This document shows positions 46,524 through 56,682 of a DNA stretch of 64,000 bases, in pieces. Under the pieces are notes generated by a model. It was not told the DNA's origin, made no database searches, and saw only the letters and a list, made by a program, of their open reading frames with translations. Origin of the DNA: Yersinia massiliensis. GTDB lineage: Bacteria; Pseudomonadota; Gammaproteobacteria; Enterobacterales; Enterobacteriaceae. The stretch covers positions 1,240,001-1,304,000 of the forward strand of contig NZ_CP028487.1 in assembly GCF_003048255.1 (NCBI RefSeq), written 5' to 3'. The translations under genes were made by a program, and so were the position numbers. Within the stretch, counting starts at the first letter, position 1. Each line of letters opens with the position of its first letter.

Positions 46524-47423
46524 CTAGCCGAGCAGTTCGCAATTTGGTGGAAGGCGGCACTGGATAGCATTGGGGAGGATTTCGATGCGGAAATGCTTAC
46601 CTGACAAGGGTTCACCATCCAAATTAAAGATAATGTCGTGAGGTGCAGTGATTTCTAACCACGGCAGGGTAGCTTCAACAATGTTTTTGTTTTTCTCACC
46701 ACTAAAGACACTCGTCAGTAGAGCAGGCAGTAACTCTTCGGCTGTCAACAGGCGTAATTGCAGTTGGCCATCATTAATCAGTGCTGTGGGGCAAAGAGGC
46801 TGCCCACCCCCCGCTTGTCTACCATTGCCTATCCCTATCACCAATGCATCACCCGCCCAATCGAAGTCAGGCCCATGAATCTCGCAGCTATCGGCTTTTA
46901 TGGCGTCCATACGCATCAGACCATGGATAAAATACGAAGCCCCACCTAGCACGGCTTTGAGTTTCTCGGGTGTTTCCGTGGTGATACGAGTGCCAAAGCC
47001 TCCCGTCGCCATATTGATAAAATAGTGTTCGTCATTGACTTGCGCGATATCAATAGCAACGGCGCGGCCTTTGACGGCCAATTGCATAGCATTGTCGATT
47101 TGCAGTGGAATATTGCAGCTGGTGGCAAAATCGTTGGCAGTGCCCAGCGGTACAATCCCTAAATTAGGCCGATCGGTGATGGGGATTGCCATCAATGCAG
47201 TGGCGACTTCATTAATCGTCCCATCGCCACCACCGGCAATCAGGGTATCAACCCCCAGTGTTATGGCCTCTTTGACATAACGTTTTGCATCACCTTGCTC
47301 CCAAGTGACCCGAACATGAAGCGTTACACCTTCCTCCCGCAGGTTTTTAACTGCCTGTCGGACATCAAGATTACCTGATTCTTTACCGTTTAAGATGAGA
47401 AGGGCGCAGGGTGTTGAAGTCAT
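46524..47423 (-). CDS. yegS: Lipid kinase YegS
   Basis: A 299-residue protein of the diacylglycerol/sphingosine kinase family; E. coli YegS phosphorylates phosphatidylglycerol in vitro. The nucleotide-binding [25 protein letters not shown], the [18 protein letters not shown] stretch and the C-terminal [20 protein letters not shown] are present. The start at 47423 has GGAG seven bases upstream. An ATG at 47435 lacks one. In E. coli it maps near mdtABCD, so the block is conserved here with the srl operon placed beside it. Confidence 0.93.
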   Translation of the reverse strand: MTSTPCALLILNGKESGNLDVRQAVKNLREEGVTLHVRVTWEQGDAKRYVKEAITLGVDTLIAGGGDGTINEVATALMAIPITDRPNLGIVPLGTANDFATSCNIPLQIDNAMQLAVKGRAVAIDIAQVNDEHYFINMATGGFGTRITTETPEKLKAVLGGASYFIHGLMRMDAIKADSCEIHGPDFDWAGDALVIGIGNGRQAGGGQPLCPTALINDGQLQLRLLTAEELLPALLTSVFSGEKNKNIVEATLPWLEITAPHDIIFNLDGEPLSGKHFRIEILPNAIQCRLPPNCELLG

Positions 47424-47498
47424 AACTTGCTCCATATCATTTCTGTTATCGCGTTAAATTCTGTTATCGCGTTAAAGTATATACCCTTCATCTATGAA

Positions 47499-47570
47499 GT
47501 CTCGGGCTTGTTAGTCGTGCTCACTTACCTGGGATTCGTGTACAGACTGTCGGCCTTTGACTGCTATGGC
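47499..47570. repeat. Degenerate copy of the palindromic repeat family
   Basis: GAAGTCTCGGGCTTGTTAGT, then CGTGCTCACTTACC, resembles the start of the 121-bp unit (GAAGCCGCAGGGTTGTTAGC, then TGCACTCACG). The rest is too diverged to align by eye. Confidence 0.35.
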
Positions 47571-47792
47571 TATATCCGATTATTTCAAGAATAATTGAAA
47601 ATATTAATGATTGTTAGGTTTAAAATGAATGGGTTTTATTTTTACTGGAATATTAAGCTAACTGGAATAATTATTATTTAAGGTCAGACTATTCTTGTGG
47701 GCGCACTTTTCTTATTATTAGTTAATCGCTTAACTCGGTTGATTAATAATGAGGTTAGAGATAAATTCTTTAGAATCAGTAGGATGAAAACC

Positions 47793-47870
47793 AAAAAGAA
47801 AAGGCCAGCCCAAGGGAGATTGGGCTAGCCAAGGAGGTGGTTCCTAGTCTTGTTTTAAATCTTTTTTAGT
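47793..47870 (-). ncRNA. cyaR: Small RNA CyaR (RyeE)
   Basis: The minus strand carries GGAACCACCTCCTT, identical to the exposed regulatory segment of E. coli CyaR. The terminator hairpin follows (GGCTAGCCCAA with TTGGGCTGGCC around TCTCCC) and then TTTTCTTTTT. It lies just downstream of trhP on the same strand, the E. coli position. A -10 (TACAAT, plus-strand 47876-47881) puts the 5' end near 47870, giving about 78 nt. A partial CRP-like site (TGTGA N6 TCTAA) is at 47917-47932. CyaR is an Hfq-dependent repressor of ompX and other mRNAs by pairing at their ribosome sites; in E. coli it is activated by CRP. Confidence 0.88.
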
Positions 47871-47941
47871 TCTTGATTGTACTCGAGCTATACTACCTCG
47901 ACGATATTATAATTGATGTGATCTAATTCTAATATTTGCTA

Positions 47942-47972
47942 AAAATGCCATCTTAGCGATGGCATTATTTTT
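47942..47972 (-). terminator. Terminator after trhP (bidirectional)
   Basis: AATGCCATC (47944-47952) pairs with GATGGCATT (47958-47966). A/T-runs occur on both sides, so it can end trhP transcription before CyaR. Confidence 0.7.
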
Positions 47973-47984
47973 TATTAGGCTACG

Positions 47985-49379
47985 TTACGCTTTATCATGG
48001 GGATTACGGCTATTTGTTCCGTTCAGATTCCGGATCAACAAGCCATATTCCACATTAATATCGGCAGGGATCGGCAAATACATGATATGCCCATTACCTG
48101 GCGCGATATCCGCAGACAGGCCTTTTTTATCCTGCATGCTGTCGAGGATAAACTGGATATTACCGCTTGGTGTCATCAGTTCAACGCTGTCACCGACCGA
48201 AAATTTGTTTTTGACGGCGACTTCAGCCAAGCCATCACGGCGTACGCCAGTAAACTCACCGACAAACTGTTGGCGTTCTGAAACAGAATAGCCGTAGTCA
48301 TAAGTTTGCTGCTCTTCATGCACGTGGCGGCGTAAGAAACCTTCGGTGTAGCCTCGATGAGCCAGACCTTCCAGCGTGGTCAACAGCGTTGGATCGAAAG
48401 GTTTGCCCGCAACGGCATCATCAATCGCTCGGCGGTATACTTGCGCGGTACGGGCGCAATAATAGAATGATTTGGTCCGGCCCTCGATTTTCAGCGAATG
48501 CACGCCTAATTGCGTTAAGCGTTCCACATGTTGAATCGCCCGCAAGTCTTTTGAGTTCATGATGTACGTGCCGTGCTCATCTTCTGAGGCCGTCATATAC
48601 TCACCGGGGCGCTGGGCCTCTTCTATCATAAAGACTTTGTCAGTCGGTGCACCGATACCCAATGTAGGCTCGACATTCTTCACCGCAATGGGCTGGTGGA
48701 TGTGCACGATGTTACCGATTTCATCTTCTCTGCCTTCCTGAACGTTATATTCCCAACGGCAAGCATTGGTGCATGTTCCCTGATTCGGATCGCGCTTATT
48801 GATATAACCCGATAGCAGGCAACGACCAGAATAGGCCATGCATAACGCACCATGGACAAAGATTTCCAGTTCCATTTCGGGGACTTGCGCGCGGATTTCA
48901 GCGATCTCTTCCAGCGATAACTCACGGGAGAGTATCACGCGAGTCAGGCCCATCTGCTGCCAGAACTTGACGGTCGCCCAGTTGACGGCGTTAGCCTGCA
49001 CGGACAAATGAATGTCCATCTCAGGGAAGGCTTCGCGCACCAGCATAATCAAGCCGGGATCAGACATAATCAGCGCATCTGGCCCCATATCAATCACAGG
49101 TTTCAAATCACGTAAAAAAGTTTTCAGTTTGGAATTATGAGGGGCAATATTCACCACCACGTAGAAGCGTTTACCTAGCGCATGTGCTTCCTTGATCCCT
49201 AATGCCAGATTTTCGTGATTGAATTCATTATTGCGTACCCGCAGGCTATAACGCGGCTGGCCTGCATAAACAGCATCCGCCCCGTAAGCAAAGGCATAGC
49301 GCATATTTTTGAGTGTACCGGCAGGGGACAATAATTCAGGTGTAAAAGGTTTATTTGATAATGGTGCAGATGACGACAT
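47985..49379 (-). CDS. trhP: tRNA U34 5-hydroxyuridine synthase TrhP (YegQ, U32 family)
   Basis: A 464-residue protein of the U32 peptidase-like family. In E. coli TrhP is needed for prephenate-dependent hydroxylation of uridine 34 in tRNA. The N-terminal barrel begins PELLSPAGTLKNMRYAFAYG. The family cysteines are in EIFVHGALCMAYSGRCLLSG and NQGTCTNACRWEY. A C-terminal beta-barrel (YGYSVSERQQFVGEFTGVRR) follows. It lies between yegP and cyaR as in E. coli. Confidence 0.95.
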   Translation of the reverse strand: MSSSAPLSNKPFTPELLSPAGTLKNMRYAFAYGADAVYAGQPRYSLRVRNNEFNHENLALGIKEAHALGKRFYVVVNIAPHNSKLKTFLRDLKPVIDMGPDALIMSDPGLIMLVREAFPEMDIHLSVQANAVNWATVKFWQQMGLTRVILSRELSLEEIAEIRAQVPEMELEIFVHGALCMAYSGRCLLSGYINKRDPNQGTCTNACRWEYNVQEGREDEIGNIVHIHQPIAVKNVEPTLGIGAPTDKVFMIEEAQRPGEYMTASEDEHGTYIMNSKDLRAIQHVERLTQLGVHSLKIEGRTKSFYYCARTAQVYRRAIDDAVAGKPFDPTLLTTLEGLAHRGYTEGFLRRHVHEEQQTYDYGYSVSERQQFVGEFTGVRRDGLAEVAVKNKFSVGDSVELMTPSGNIQFILDSMQDKKGLSADIAPGNGHIMYLPIPADINVEYGLLIRNLNGTNSRNPHDKA

Positions 49380-49617
49380 AGTTGGCTCTCAGTCTGAGTT
49401 CAAGTCAGAACCACGCCCATAGGGGTGGCTAAAAGCCGAGGATTGTAACCTTGCCGCCCCTGAAAATCAGTCATCGCACAACTTTTGTCAGGTTTAAATG
49501 ATTTAGATCAATATGTGGAAGAAATGCGCGGTCATTCGCCCCGCGCATTGTGTTGCGTAAAAGATTTAAGCAACAGATTTAGGGACAAGTATCGGAAAAA
49601 ACTATCGAAAATAAAAA

Positions 49618-49956
49618 TTACAGTGTCAGATCTTTAATGGTGGTGGTCGGGCCGTTTTTCATCACAGAGGCCATGCCATTTTTGGCGGCCGTATCGGAAC
49701 TGTAGGATTCGCTAACACCAATAACCTGATGGTTCTTTGCTTTCAAAACGAAATATGGCTCGTTTTTGGCGTTATGCTTAAACTCGTATTGGCTTTCTAA
49801 TGGGGAGTTACTCTGCACTGATGCGATGCCGTTTTCCGCAGAGGCTTTACTGGCATACATCTCACTGGTGAGAATAATTTCGCCATTACTGGCTTTCAGA
49901 TTGAAATGGTATTGCCCATTCTTTGCTTTTTTAATCTCATAATGACCAATGGCCAT
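49618..49956 (-). CDS. yegP: YegP family protein (two DUF1508 repeats)
   Basis: A 112-residue protein made of two copies of one motif: NGQYHFNLKASNGEIILTSE with a KASAENGIASVQ tail, and NEPYFVLKAKNHQVIGVSES with TAAKNGMASVMK. This is the DUF1508 pattern. The molecular role is unknown. It lies between trhP and baeR as in E. coli. Confidence 0.93.
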   Translation of the reverse strand: MAIGHYEIKKAKNGQYHFNLKASNGEIILTSEMYASKASAENGIASVQSNSPLESQYEFKHNAKNEPYFVLKAKNHQVIGVSESYSSDTAAKNGMASVMKNGPTTTIKDLTL

Positions 49957-50069
49957 AGTCGCTACTCCTGTTGGTTGTGATGACTCTAATGAGTGTAGTC
50001 AACGTTGACCGAAAGTCAGGTCAATACGTCCAGCACGCCCAACATAAAGCAGATTGGCTAAAGACGAAA

Positions 50070-50792
50070 TTACAGTAAACGACAGATCTCTGCTTCCCAG
50101 CGATACCCCATACCATACACCGCACGGATGAAAGGCTTCTCGCCATCGAGAGATTCCAGCTTGCGCCGCAGATTTTTGATATGGCTGTCGATGGTCCGGT
50201 CAGTCACCACACGGTAATCGTCATACAGGTTATTCAGCAGTTGTTCACGGCTAAACACATGGCCCGGTTGCGTCGCCAGTATTTTTAGTAGGCGGAACTC
50301 CGCAGGGGTCAGCTCCAATAAGTGACCCTGATAACTGGCCTGAAAGCGAGATTCGTCGATCAGTAGTGGTGCGGTCTCACTGGGTTGTTCGTGTTGCGGA
50401 TGGCAGCGGCGCAGAATGGTTTTGACCCGCGCGACCACTTCCCGTGGGCTGTAGGGTTTACAAATATAGTCATCGGCACCGATCTCTAGCCCCAACAGGC
50501 GGTCTATTTCTTCGGTTTTCGCAGTCACCATCATGATGGGCACATCGGAGAAACGGCGAATCTCTCGGCAAATGGTGATGCCATCACTACCCGGTAGCAT
50601 TAAGTCCAGCAAAATAATGGCCGGCGGGGCTTGGCGCACAGCGGATACCACCTCCGCGCCGTTAGTGATCCACTGGGTGCTATAGCCCGCGGCTTGCAGA
50701 TAGTCGACCAATAATTGGCCGAGTTTGGGCTCATCTTCAACAATCATTACAGAGCCAGACTGGCTGGCAGACTGAAGTGGCTCGTGCGTCAC
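50070..50792 (-). CDS. baeR: Response regulator BaeR
   Basis: A 240-residue OmpR-type regulator. The receiver has the acidic pair near the start (IVEDEP), the phospho-acceptor Asp in [12 protein letters not shown] and the Lys in VTAKTEE... ICKPYSP. The winged-helix DNA-binding domain ends [23 protein letters not shown]-type. It activates mdtABCD and other envelope-stress genes. It lies six bases after baeS, last in the operon. Confidence 0.95.
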   Translation of the reverse strand: MTHEPLQSASQSGSVMIVEDEPKLGQLLVDYLQAAGYSTQWITNGAEVVSAVRQAPPAIILLDLMLPGSDGITICREIRRFSDVPIMMVTAKTEEIDRLLGLEIGADDYICKPYSPREVVARVKTILRRCHPQHEQPSETAPLLIDESRFQASYQGHLLELTPAEFRLLKILATQPGHVFSREQLLNNLYDDYRVVTDRTIDSHIKNLRRKLESLDGEKPFIRAVYGMGYRWEAEICRLL

Positions 50793-50798
50793 AATGAA

Positions 50799-52184
50799 TT
50801 ACCCTATGGAATGGAAGAGGGGAAATACTACCGTAATCCGCAGCCCACCCAAAGTTGAATGTGATGCACTGATTTTACCGCCGTGGGCCTCGACAATATT
50901 ATGGCAGATCGCCAGCCCTAACCCCGAGCCGCCACTGGCGCGGTTGCGTGAGCTTTCGGTGCGATAAAAACGCTCAAAAATACGCTGTAGCTGTTCATCA
51001 CTCAGGCCGGGTTTCGTGTCCTGCCAGTGCAGCGTCAAGGCATCATCATCTAGCTGCGCTTGGATTTCTAATCGCCCGCCCTCGTTGGTATACCGCAGAC
51101 TGTTTTCCAGCAAATTGTGAAATAGCTGATTCAAACGGTCAGGATCGCCAAAAATAATCGCTTGCTCCGGCAAGGTAGCCACCACAGTGATATTTTTACT
51201 TTGAAAGCGCCCGTGGAAGCTGGCAATGGCGATTTGTAGTAACCGTATGGCGTCCAACTGCGTTTTACGATAGGCCAATGCGCCATGATCAGACAGTGAC
51301 AACTGATGTAAGTCATTGACCAGTTTGGTCAGGATACCCACTTCCGCTTGCAGCGAAATCAACGATTCCGGCGTCGGTTGGCGCACGCCATCTTGTAACG
51401 CCTCTAACTCACCGCGCAATACCGCCAGCGGGGTGCGTAATTCGTGGGAAACATCGGCCATAAAATCACGCCGCATTTGCTCATTTTTCTCAAGCGAACT
51501 GGCAAGCTGGTTAAAGTCCTGCGCCAGACGCCCTAATTCATCACGGCTACTGACCGCCACGCGAGTGCTGAAGTCCCCAGCGGCCAGCCGATGAGTACCT
51601 TCCACCAAGCGTTTCACGGGGGCCAGCATACCGCGAGATAACACCCAAGTGACGGCGGCGGCGAGTAGCGTCGAGAGAGCAACAATGATCCAACTGGTGC
51701 GGCGCTGTTGCAGATCAAAGTTAATATCGGCATTGCGGGTCAGTTTTTCCGGCGGGGTAGACATCACCCAGCCGACGACTTCTTTATGTACCGTGATAGC
51801 TCGGCGGCTGGCCTCTTTCGGCACCTGACCGGTATGCCCAACCAGCAAATTATTTTGATTATCGACCACCCAGAATTGCGCGCGCCAACCCCGTGGAGGC
51901 ATGCTGCGACTGCTATCACCACTTTGTTCGAAAGAGCGCATGATCTGATAGATCACCTGATCATTATTGCGCAGGAACTCCCAATTACCGTAGCGCTGAT
52001 ACTGCACCTCAAGCGCATCGCCCAGCATATTGATACGTTGCTCGTTACTCTGCTTAATGTAATCGATAAAACCACGCTCAAAGCTGGCTCGCACTCCCCA
52101 ATGCATGGTAATCAGCACCAACATGCAGGTGGCAAATATCGCCATAAACAGTTTTCCGGTAATGCCGATCCTCATTTTTTTCAC
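50799..52184 (-). CDS. baeS: Sensor histidine kinase BaeS
   Basis: A 461-residue sensor. Two membrane spans (about 10-30 and 165-190) enclose a periplasmic domain. A HAMP domain (RLVEGTHRLAAGDFSTRV), the phospho-histidine box (ADVSHELRTPLAVLRGELEA) and the ATPase domain (N box LLENSLRYTNEGG; G boxes ASGGSGLGLAI) follow. It senses envelope stress and indole or flavonoid-type compounds in E. coli. The GTG at 52184 gives the E. coli-like N-terminal length. An ATG three codons later also has a ribosome site. Confidence 0.94.
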   Translation of the reverse strand: MKKMRIGITGKLFMAIFATCMLVLITMHWGVRASFERGFIDYIKQSNEQRINMLGDALEVQYQRYGNWEFLRNNDQVIYQIMRSFEQSGDSSRSMPPRGWRAQFWVVDNQNNLLVGHTGQVPKEASRRAITVHKEVVGWVMSTPPEKLTRNADINFDLQQRRTSWIIVALSTLLAAAVTWVLSRGMLAPVKRLVEGTHRLAAGDFSTRVAVSSRDELGRLAQDFNQLASSLEKNEQMRRDFMADVSHELRTPLAVLRGELEALQDGVRQPTPESLISLQAEVGILTKLVNDLHQLSLSDHGALAYRKTQLDAIRLLQIAIASFHGRFQSKNITVVATLPEQAIIFGDPDRLNQLFHNLLENSLRYTNEGGRLEIQAQLDDDALTLHWQDTKPGLSDEQLQRIFERFYRTESSRNRASGGSGLGLAICHNIVEAHGGKISASHSTLGGLRITVVFPLFHSIG

Positions 52185-52198
52185 CTGTCTCTATCGGT

Positions 52199-53602
52199 TT
52201 ACTGATTTTTCGCGGAACGGGCCATATGACGATTGGTTTCCGTATCCGGTGGTACGCGATTAAATATCAACGCTGGCAGGGCAATAATGATTGCCATGCA
52301 TAGATAACTGTATAAGAACGCACTGTGTGTCGCCGGTGTGTTCGTGACGACCTGATTATGGGCAAAGACCCCCAATAAGATCCCCGCCGTGCTGACCCCT
52401 AAGCTCATGGAGAGTTGCATCACCATCGATAACAAGCTATTGCCGCTGCTGGCTAAGCGGTTGGGTAAATCTTTTAGGGTTAACGTATTCATGGTGGAGA
52501 AACGCAATGCATTCAGCATACCTTGGAAAAAGAGCACCACCGGCAGCAGCAATGTCCACCCCATCAATGCCACCACGGGGAAACTAAAGGTGACCACCGC
52601 CAGTAATAGCGTGGCGCTGACCAACACTTTCCGATAACCAAAGCGGTTAACCACCTGTACGATAATTCGCTTCATGCCCATGCTGCCAATAATCATCGGG
52701 ATCATCATTAGCCCCGCGTGGAACGGGCTAAAACCTAACCCGATTTGCAAGAAGACTGGCGTCATAAACGGCAACATACCGCTACCGATACGGGCGCTCA
52801 TACTGGCCATCAGCCCAAGGGAGTAAGATTTATTTTTGAGCAATCGCAGCGAAAATAGCGCGGAAGAATTGCCCTGCGCGTGCCGCCAATAACCCAGCAG
52901 CGCCAGTATTCCGCACAGCACTAAGCCCGCAATGGCCAGTGGCGGTAAACCGAGTCCTTTATGTCCGTCGAGGGCGAGTGTCAGTGTGGCCATGCCGATA
53001 GCCAGCATGATAAATCCGCTGATATCAAAACGCCGAGTGCGCATCGTGTAATTTGGCATCAGCACCAAAGTCGCGATGGCACCCACCACGCCGACCGGCA
53101 GATTAATCAGGAAAATCCAGTGCCAACTGGCGTATTCCACCAAAAAGCCCCCTAATGCGGGGCCGACCAGTGGCCCAATTTGGCCGGGCAGTGTTACAAA
53201 AGCCATCGCCGACATATATTGCTCGCGCGGCACGATTTTCATCACGGTCAGGCGACCAACAGGCACCATCATCGCGCCGCCCACCCCTTGAACGACGCGA
53301 GAGGCGATCAGTTGGTTCAGCGTGTCGGCTTGCGCGCACATCAAGGATCCGAGCGTGAACAGAATAATCGCCGAGAAAAACACCCATTTAACCCCGACGC
53401 GATCCGCTAACCAGCCACTGGCAGGCAACATCACTGCCACCGTCAACACGTAAGAGACGATCACCGACTGCATCCGCAACGGGTTTTCGCCCAAACTGGC
53501 CGCCATTGAAGGTAAGGCGGTGTTGACGATGGTGGTGTCGAGTGTTTGCATGAAGAAGCCGAAGGCGACTATCCAGAGCTGCCAGCGGATATTGCTTGCC
53601 AT
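52199..53602 (-). CDS. mdtD: MFS transporter MdtD
   Basis: A 467-residue, 14-span major-facilitator transporter of the DHA2 family. The signature [18 protein letters not shown] in helix 1 and [13 protein letters not shown] in loop 2-3 are present. In E. coli MdtD is co-transcribed with mdtABC but is not required for MdtABC resistance and has been linked to citrate or iron-citrate export. It starts five bases after mdtC. Confidence 0.93.
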   Translation of the reverse strand: MASNIRWQLWIVAFGFFMQTLDTTIVNTALPSMAASLGENPLRMQSVIVSYVLTVAVMLPASGWLADRVGVKWVFFSAIILFTLGSLMCAQADTLNQLIASRVVQGVGGAMMVPVGRLTVMKIVPREQYMSAMAFVTLPGQIGPLVGPALGGFLVEYASWHWIFLINLPVGVVGAIATLVLMPNYTMRTRRFDISGFIMLAIGMATLTLALDGHKGLGLPPLAIAGLVLCGILALLGYWRHAQGNSSALFSLRLLKNKSYSLGLMASMSARIGSGMLPFMTPVFLQIGLGFSPFHAGLMMIPMIIGSMGMKRIIVQVVNRFGYRKVLVSATLLLAVVTFSFPVVALMGWTLLLPVVLFFQGMLNALRFSTMNTLTLKDLPNRLASSGNSLLSMVMQLSMSLGVSTAGILLGVFAHNQVVTNTPATHSAFLYSYLCMAIIIALPALIFNRVPPDTETNRHMARSAKNQ

Positions 53603-53607
53603 AACTG

Positions 53608-56600
53608 CTACTCCAACCTGGCGAGTGGCTGTTTGCTAAAGCGACTGCGCAGCCGATCAAAGTAGAGATAAACTACCGGCGTGGTATATAGGGTCAGCAA
53701 CTGACTCATGACCAAGCCGCCGACAATGGTGATCCCTAATGGCTGGCGCAATTCTGCCCCATCGCCACTGCCTAATGCCAGCGGTAAAGCGCCGAATAAA
53801 GCCGCTAATGTGGTCATCAGAATCGGTCTGAACCGCAATAAACTGGCTTGGAAAATGGCCTCGCGCGCGCTGATATTCCCGTTACGCTGCGCCTCCAGTG
53901 CGAAATCCACCATCATAATGGCGTTCTTTTTCACGATACCGATCAACAACATAATGCCGATCAGCGCGATAAGGCTAAAGGGCGCATCGAACAGCTCCAG
54001 TGCTAACAGCGCCCCGACTCCAGCGGAGGGCAGCGTGGAAAGGATGGTCAGGGGATGGACATAACTCTCGTACAAAATCCCGAGCACGATATAGACCGTG
54101 GCAATTGCCGCCATGATCAGCCACAGTTGAGATCTTAGCGTTTCTTGGAACACCTGCGCGGTGCCGGTAAAGGTGCCGCGCACCGTGGACGGCACACCCA
54201 GTTCGGTCATGGCGCGCTCAACGGCGGCGGTGGCTTCCGATAAACTGCCGCCTTCGGGCAAGTTAAATGAAATGGTCGAGGCAGCAGATAAGCCCTGATG
54301 GTTGACCGCCAATGGTGCGTTAGCGGGCTGCCATTTGGCGAAGTAAGACAGTGGAATGGATTGACCGCTGCTATTAATGACAAACATTTTGTCCAGCGAA
54401 CTGACATCCTGCGTATATTGCGGCGCGACTTCCATCACCACTTTATATTGGTTCAACGGCTGATAAATGGTGGAAATCTGGCGCTGACCAAAGGCATTGT
54501 TCAGCAGGGCATTGGCATCGGAGACATCAATACCCAGCCGTGCCATGGTTTCACGATCGTAAGTCAGCGCGATCTCCGCCCCTTTATCTTGCTGGTCGGA
54601 GTTAACATCCGCCAATTCAGGTAGCTTCGCCAGCGCCGCACGGACTTTCGGTTCCCACTCACGAAGCGCGGTCAAATCGTCTGCGAGCAAAGTAAATTGG
54701 TAGCTAGCATTAGCCTGACGCCCACCGACGCGGATATCCTGCACCGGTGCCAAAAATAGGCTAGCACCGGGTTCTTTGGCTAATTTCCCCCGTAAACGGG
54801 TGATAATTTGCTGCGCGGTTTCGCTGCGTTCACCCAGTGGTTTGAGCGAGATAAACATCGAACCACTGTTCGTGCGCGAACCACCGGTAAAACCGGTCAC
54901 ATTGTCGACCGCCGGATCATCATTGATGATCTTCATGAAATTCTTCAGCTTTTGCTGCATCGCTTGGAAAGAGATGCTCTGATCGGCTTGAATAAAGCCC
55001 ATCATGCGGCCGGTATCTTGCTCGGGGAAAAAGGTTTTCGGGATACTGATATAGAGCCAAACATTCAGGGCGATAGTTGAAAGCAGCACCACCATCACCC
55101 AGCGTGTATGGTTCAACACCCAATTGAGTGAGCGGCCATACCCCTGCTGAATAGCTAATAGCACTTTACCGAAACCACGGATCCGTTGCTGCTCGCCGGC
55201 AGGACGCGCACGCAACAAGTGGGCGCACATCATCGGTGTCAGCGTCAGGGAAATGACCAAAGAGATGCCGATTGCCACCGATAACGTAATGGCAAACTCA
55301 CGGAATAAACGCCCCGGTAACCCCTCCATCAACAACAGGGGAATAAAGACCGCCACTAACGAGATACTCATCGACAGGACAGTAAAACCGACTTCACGTA
55401 CCCCGCGCAGGGCGGCAACCATGGGTTTCACTCCCGCCTCCAAATGGCGAGAGATATTCTCCAGTACCACAATGGCATCATCGACCACAAAACCGGTGGC
55501 GATGGTCAACGCCATGAGTGACAGATTATTGAGGCTAAAGCCACACAGATACATGGCGGCAAAGGTGCCAATCAGTGACACGGGAACGGCCACCGCTGGG
55601 ATTAATGTGGCACGGCCTGAGCGCAGGAACAGGAACACCACCAGAATCACCAGTGCCACTGCGATGATCAGTGAACGCTCCACTTCTTCCAGTGAGGCGC
55701 GGATCGTCGGGGAGCGATCCTGCGCAATTTTTAAGTCGATTGAGGCGGGGATCGAGGCACGCAGGGCAGGCAGTTCCGCACGAATTCTGTCTACCGTGGC
55801 AATAATATTGGCCCCCGGTTCACGGCTGATCACCAGCAGCACGGCCGATTTGCCATCTGACATCCCGGCATTGCGTACATCCTGTACGGAGTCCACGACG
55901 TTGGCGACGTCCTGCAACCGCACTGGCGAGCCGTTGTTATAGTGAATGATCAGCGGGCGGTAACCCTCGGCGGTTTTGATCTCATCATTGGCTTGAACTT
56001 GCCAGTGTTGCTCGCTGCTATCAACCGATCCTTGCGGGCGGCGAACGTTCGCGGCACTGATCGCTTGGCGCACAGCATCGAGTGAGACGCCCTGATTAAA
56101 CAGTGCGCTGGGGTTAAGTTCCACGCGCACCGCAGGCAATGAACTGCCGCCGACACTCACATCACTGACGCCTTCCGTCTGGGCGATTTTCTGCGCCAGT
56201 TTGGTTGAGGCAAAGTCATACAGTTGGCCTTGAGTGAAGGTATCCGACGTTAGCGTCATGATCATGATTGGCGCATCGGATGGGTTCATTTTGCTGTAGG
56301 TCGGGCGGTTCGGCATCCCTGTCGGCAACAAACTTTGCGCCGCATTCAGCGCTGCCTGCACATCACGGGCAGCGCCGTTGATATCGCGGTTGAGATCAAA
56401 CTGCAAAATGATCCGCGTACTGCCCAATGAGCTAGTTGAGGTCATTTCATTGACCCCCGCAATTCTGCCTAAAGCGCGCTCCAGTGGCGTGGCGATGGAT
56501 GAGGCCATGGTTTCTGGATCTGCACCGGGCATCGAGGCGCGCACCGCAATCACCGGATAATCAACCTGTGGCAGCGGCGATACCGGTAATAAACTAAAAC

Positions 56601-56682
56601 CAATAACGCCGCTGAGGGTAATAGCCAGTGTCAACAGGGTCGTCGCCACAGGGCGTTGAATGAACAGATTGAAGAATTTCAC
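53608..56682 (-). CDS. mdtC: Multidrug efflux RND transporter MdtC
   Basis: A 1024-residue RND pump with 12 membrane spans and two large periplasmic loops. [20 protein letters not shown] is span 1. The span-4 proton-relay motif [19 protein letters not shown] and the repeated [16 protein letters not shown] porter segments are present. It forms a heterotrimer with MdtB, and with MdtA and TolC exports bile salts and novobiocin. The start is GTG at 56682, overlapping the mdtB stop by three bases. Confidence 0.96.
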   Translation of the reverse strand: MKFFNLFIQRPVATTLLTLAITLSGVIGFSLLPVSPLPQVDYPVIAVRASMPGADPETMASSIATPLERALGRIAGVNEMTSTSSLGSTRIILQFDLNRDINGAARDVQAALNAAQSLLPTGMPNRPTYSKMNPSDAPIMIMTLTSDTFTQGQLYDFASTKLAQKIAQTEGVSDVSVGGSSLPAVRVELNPSALFNQGVSLDAVRQAISAANVRRPQGSVDSSEQHWQVQANDEIKTAEGYRPLIIHYNNGSPVRLQDVANVVDSVQDVRNAGMSDGKSAVLLVISREPGANIIATVDRIRAELPALRASIPASIDLKIAQDRSPTIRASLEEVERSLIIAVALVILVVFLFLRSGRATLIPAVAVPVSLIGTFAAMYLCGFSLNNLSLMALTIATGFVVDDAIVVLENISRHLEAGVKPMVAALRGVREVGFTVLSMSISLVAVFIPLLLMEGLPGRLFREFAITLSVAIGISLVISLTLTPMMCAHLLRARPAGEQQRIRGFGKVLLAIQQGYGRSLNWVLNHTRWVMVVLLSTIALNVWLYISIPKTFFPEQDTGRMMGFIQADQSISFQAMQQKLKNFMKIINDDPAVDNVTGFTGGSRTNSGSMFISLKPLGERSETAQQIITRLRGKLAKEPGASLFLAPVQDIRVGGRQANASYQFTLLADDLTALREWEPKVRAALAKLPELADVNSDQQDKGAEIALTYDRETMARLGIDVSDANALLNNAFGQRQISTIYQPLNQYKVVMEVAPQYTQDVSSLDKMFVINSSGQSIPLSYFAKWQPANAPLAVNHQGLSAASTISFNLPEGGSLSEATAAVERAMTELGVPSTVRGTFTGTAQVFQETLRSQLWLIMAAIATVYIVLGILYESYVHPLTILSTLPSAGVGALLALELFDAPFSLIALIGIMLLIGIVKKNAIMMVDFALEAQRNGNISAREAIFQASLLRFRPILMTTLAALFGALPLALGSGDGAELRQPLGITIVGGLVMSQLLTLYTTPVVYLYFDRLRSRFSKQPLARLE

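Noticed and set aside
47985..49379. Calling the U32-family protein a protease or collagenase
   Set aside because: The old family name is misleading; context and sequence match the tRNA hydroxylation protein TrhP.
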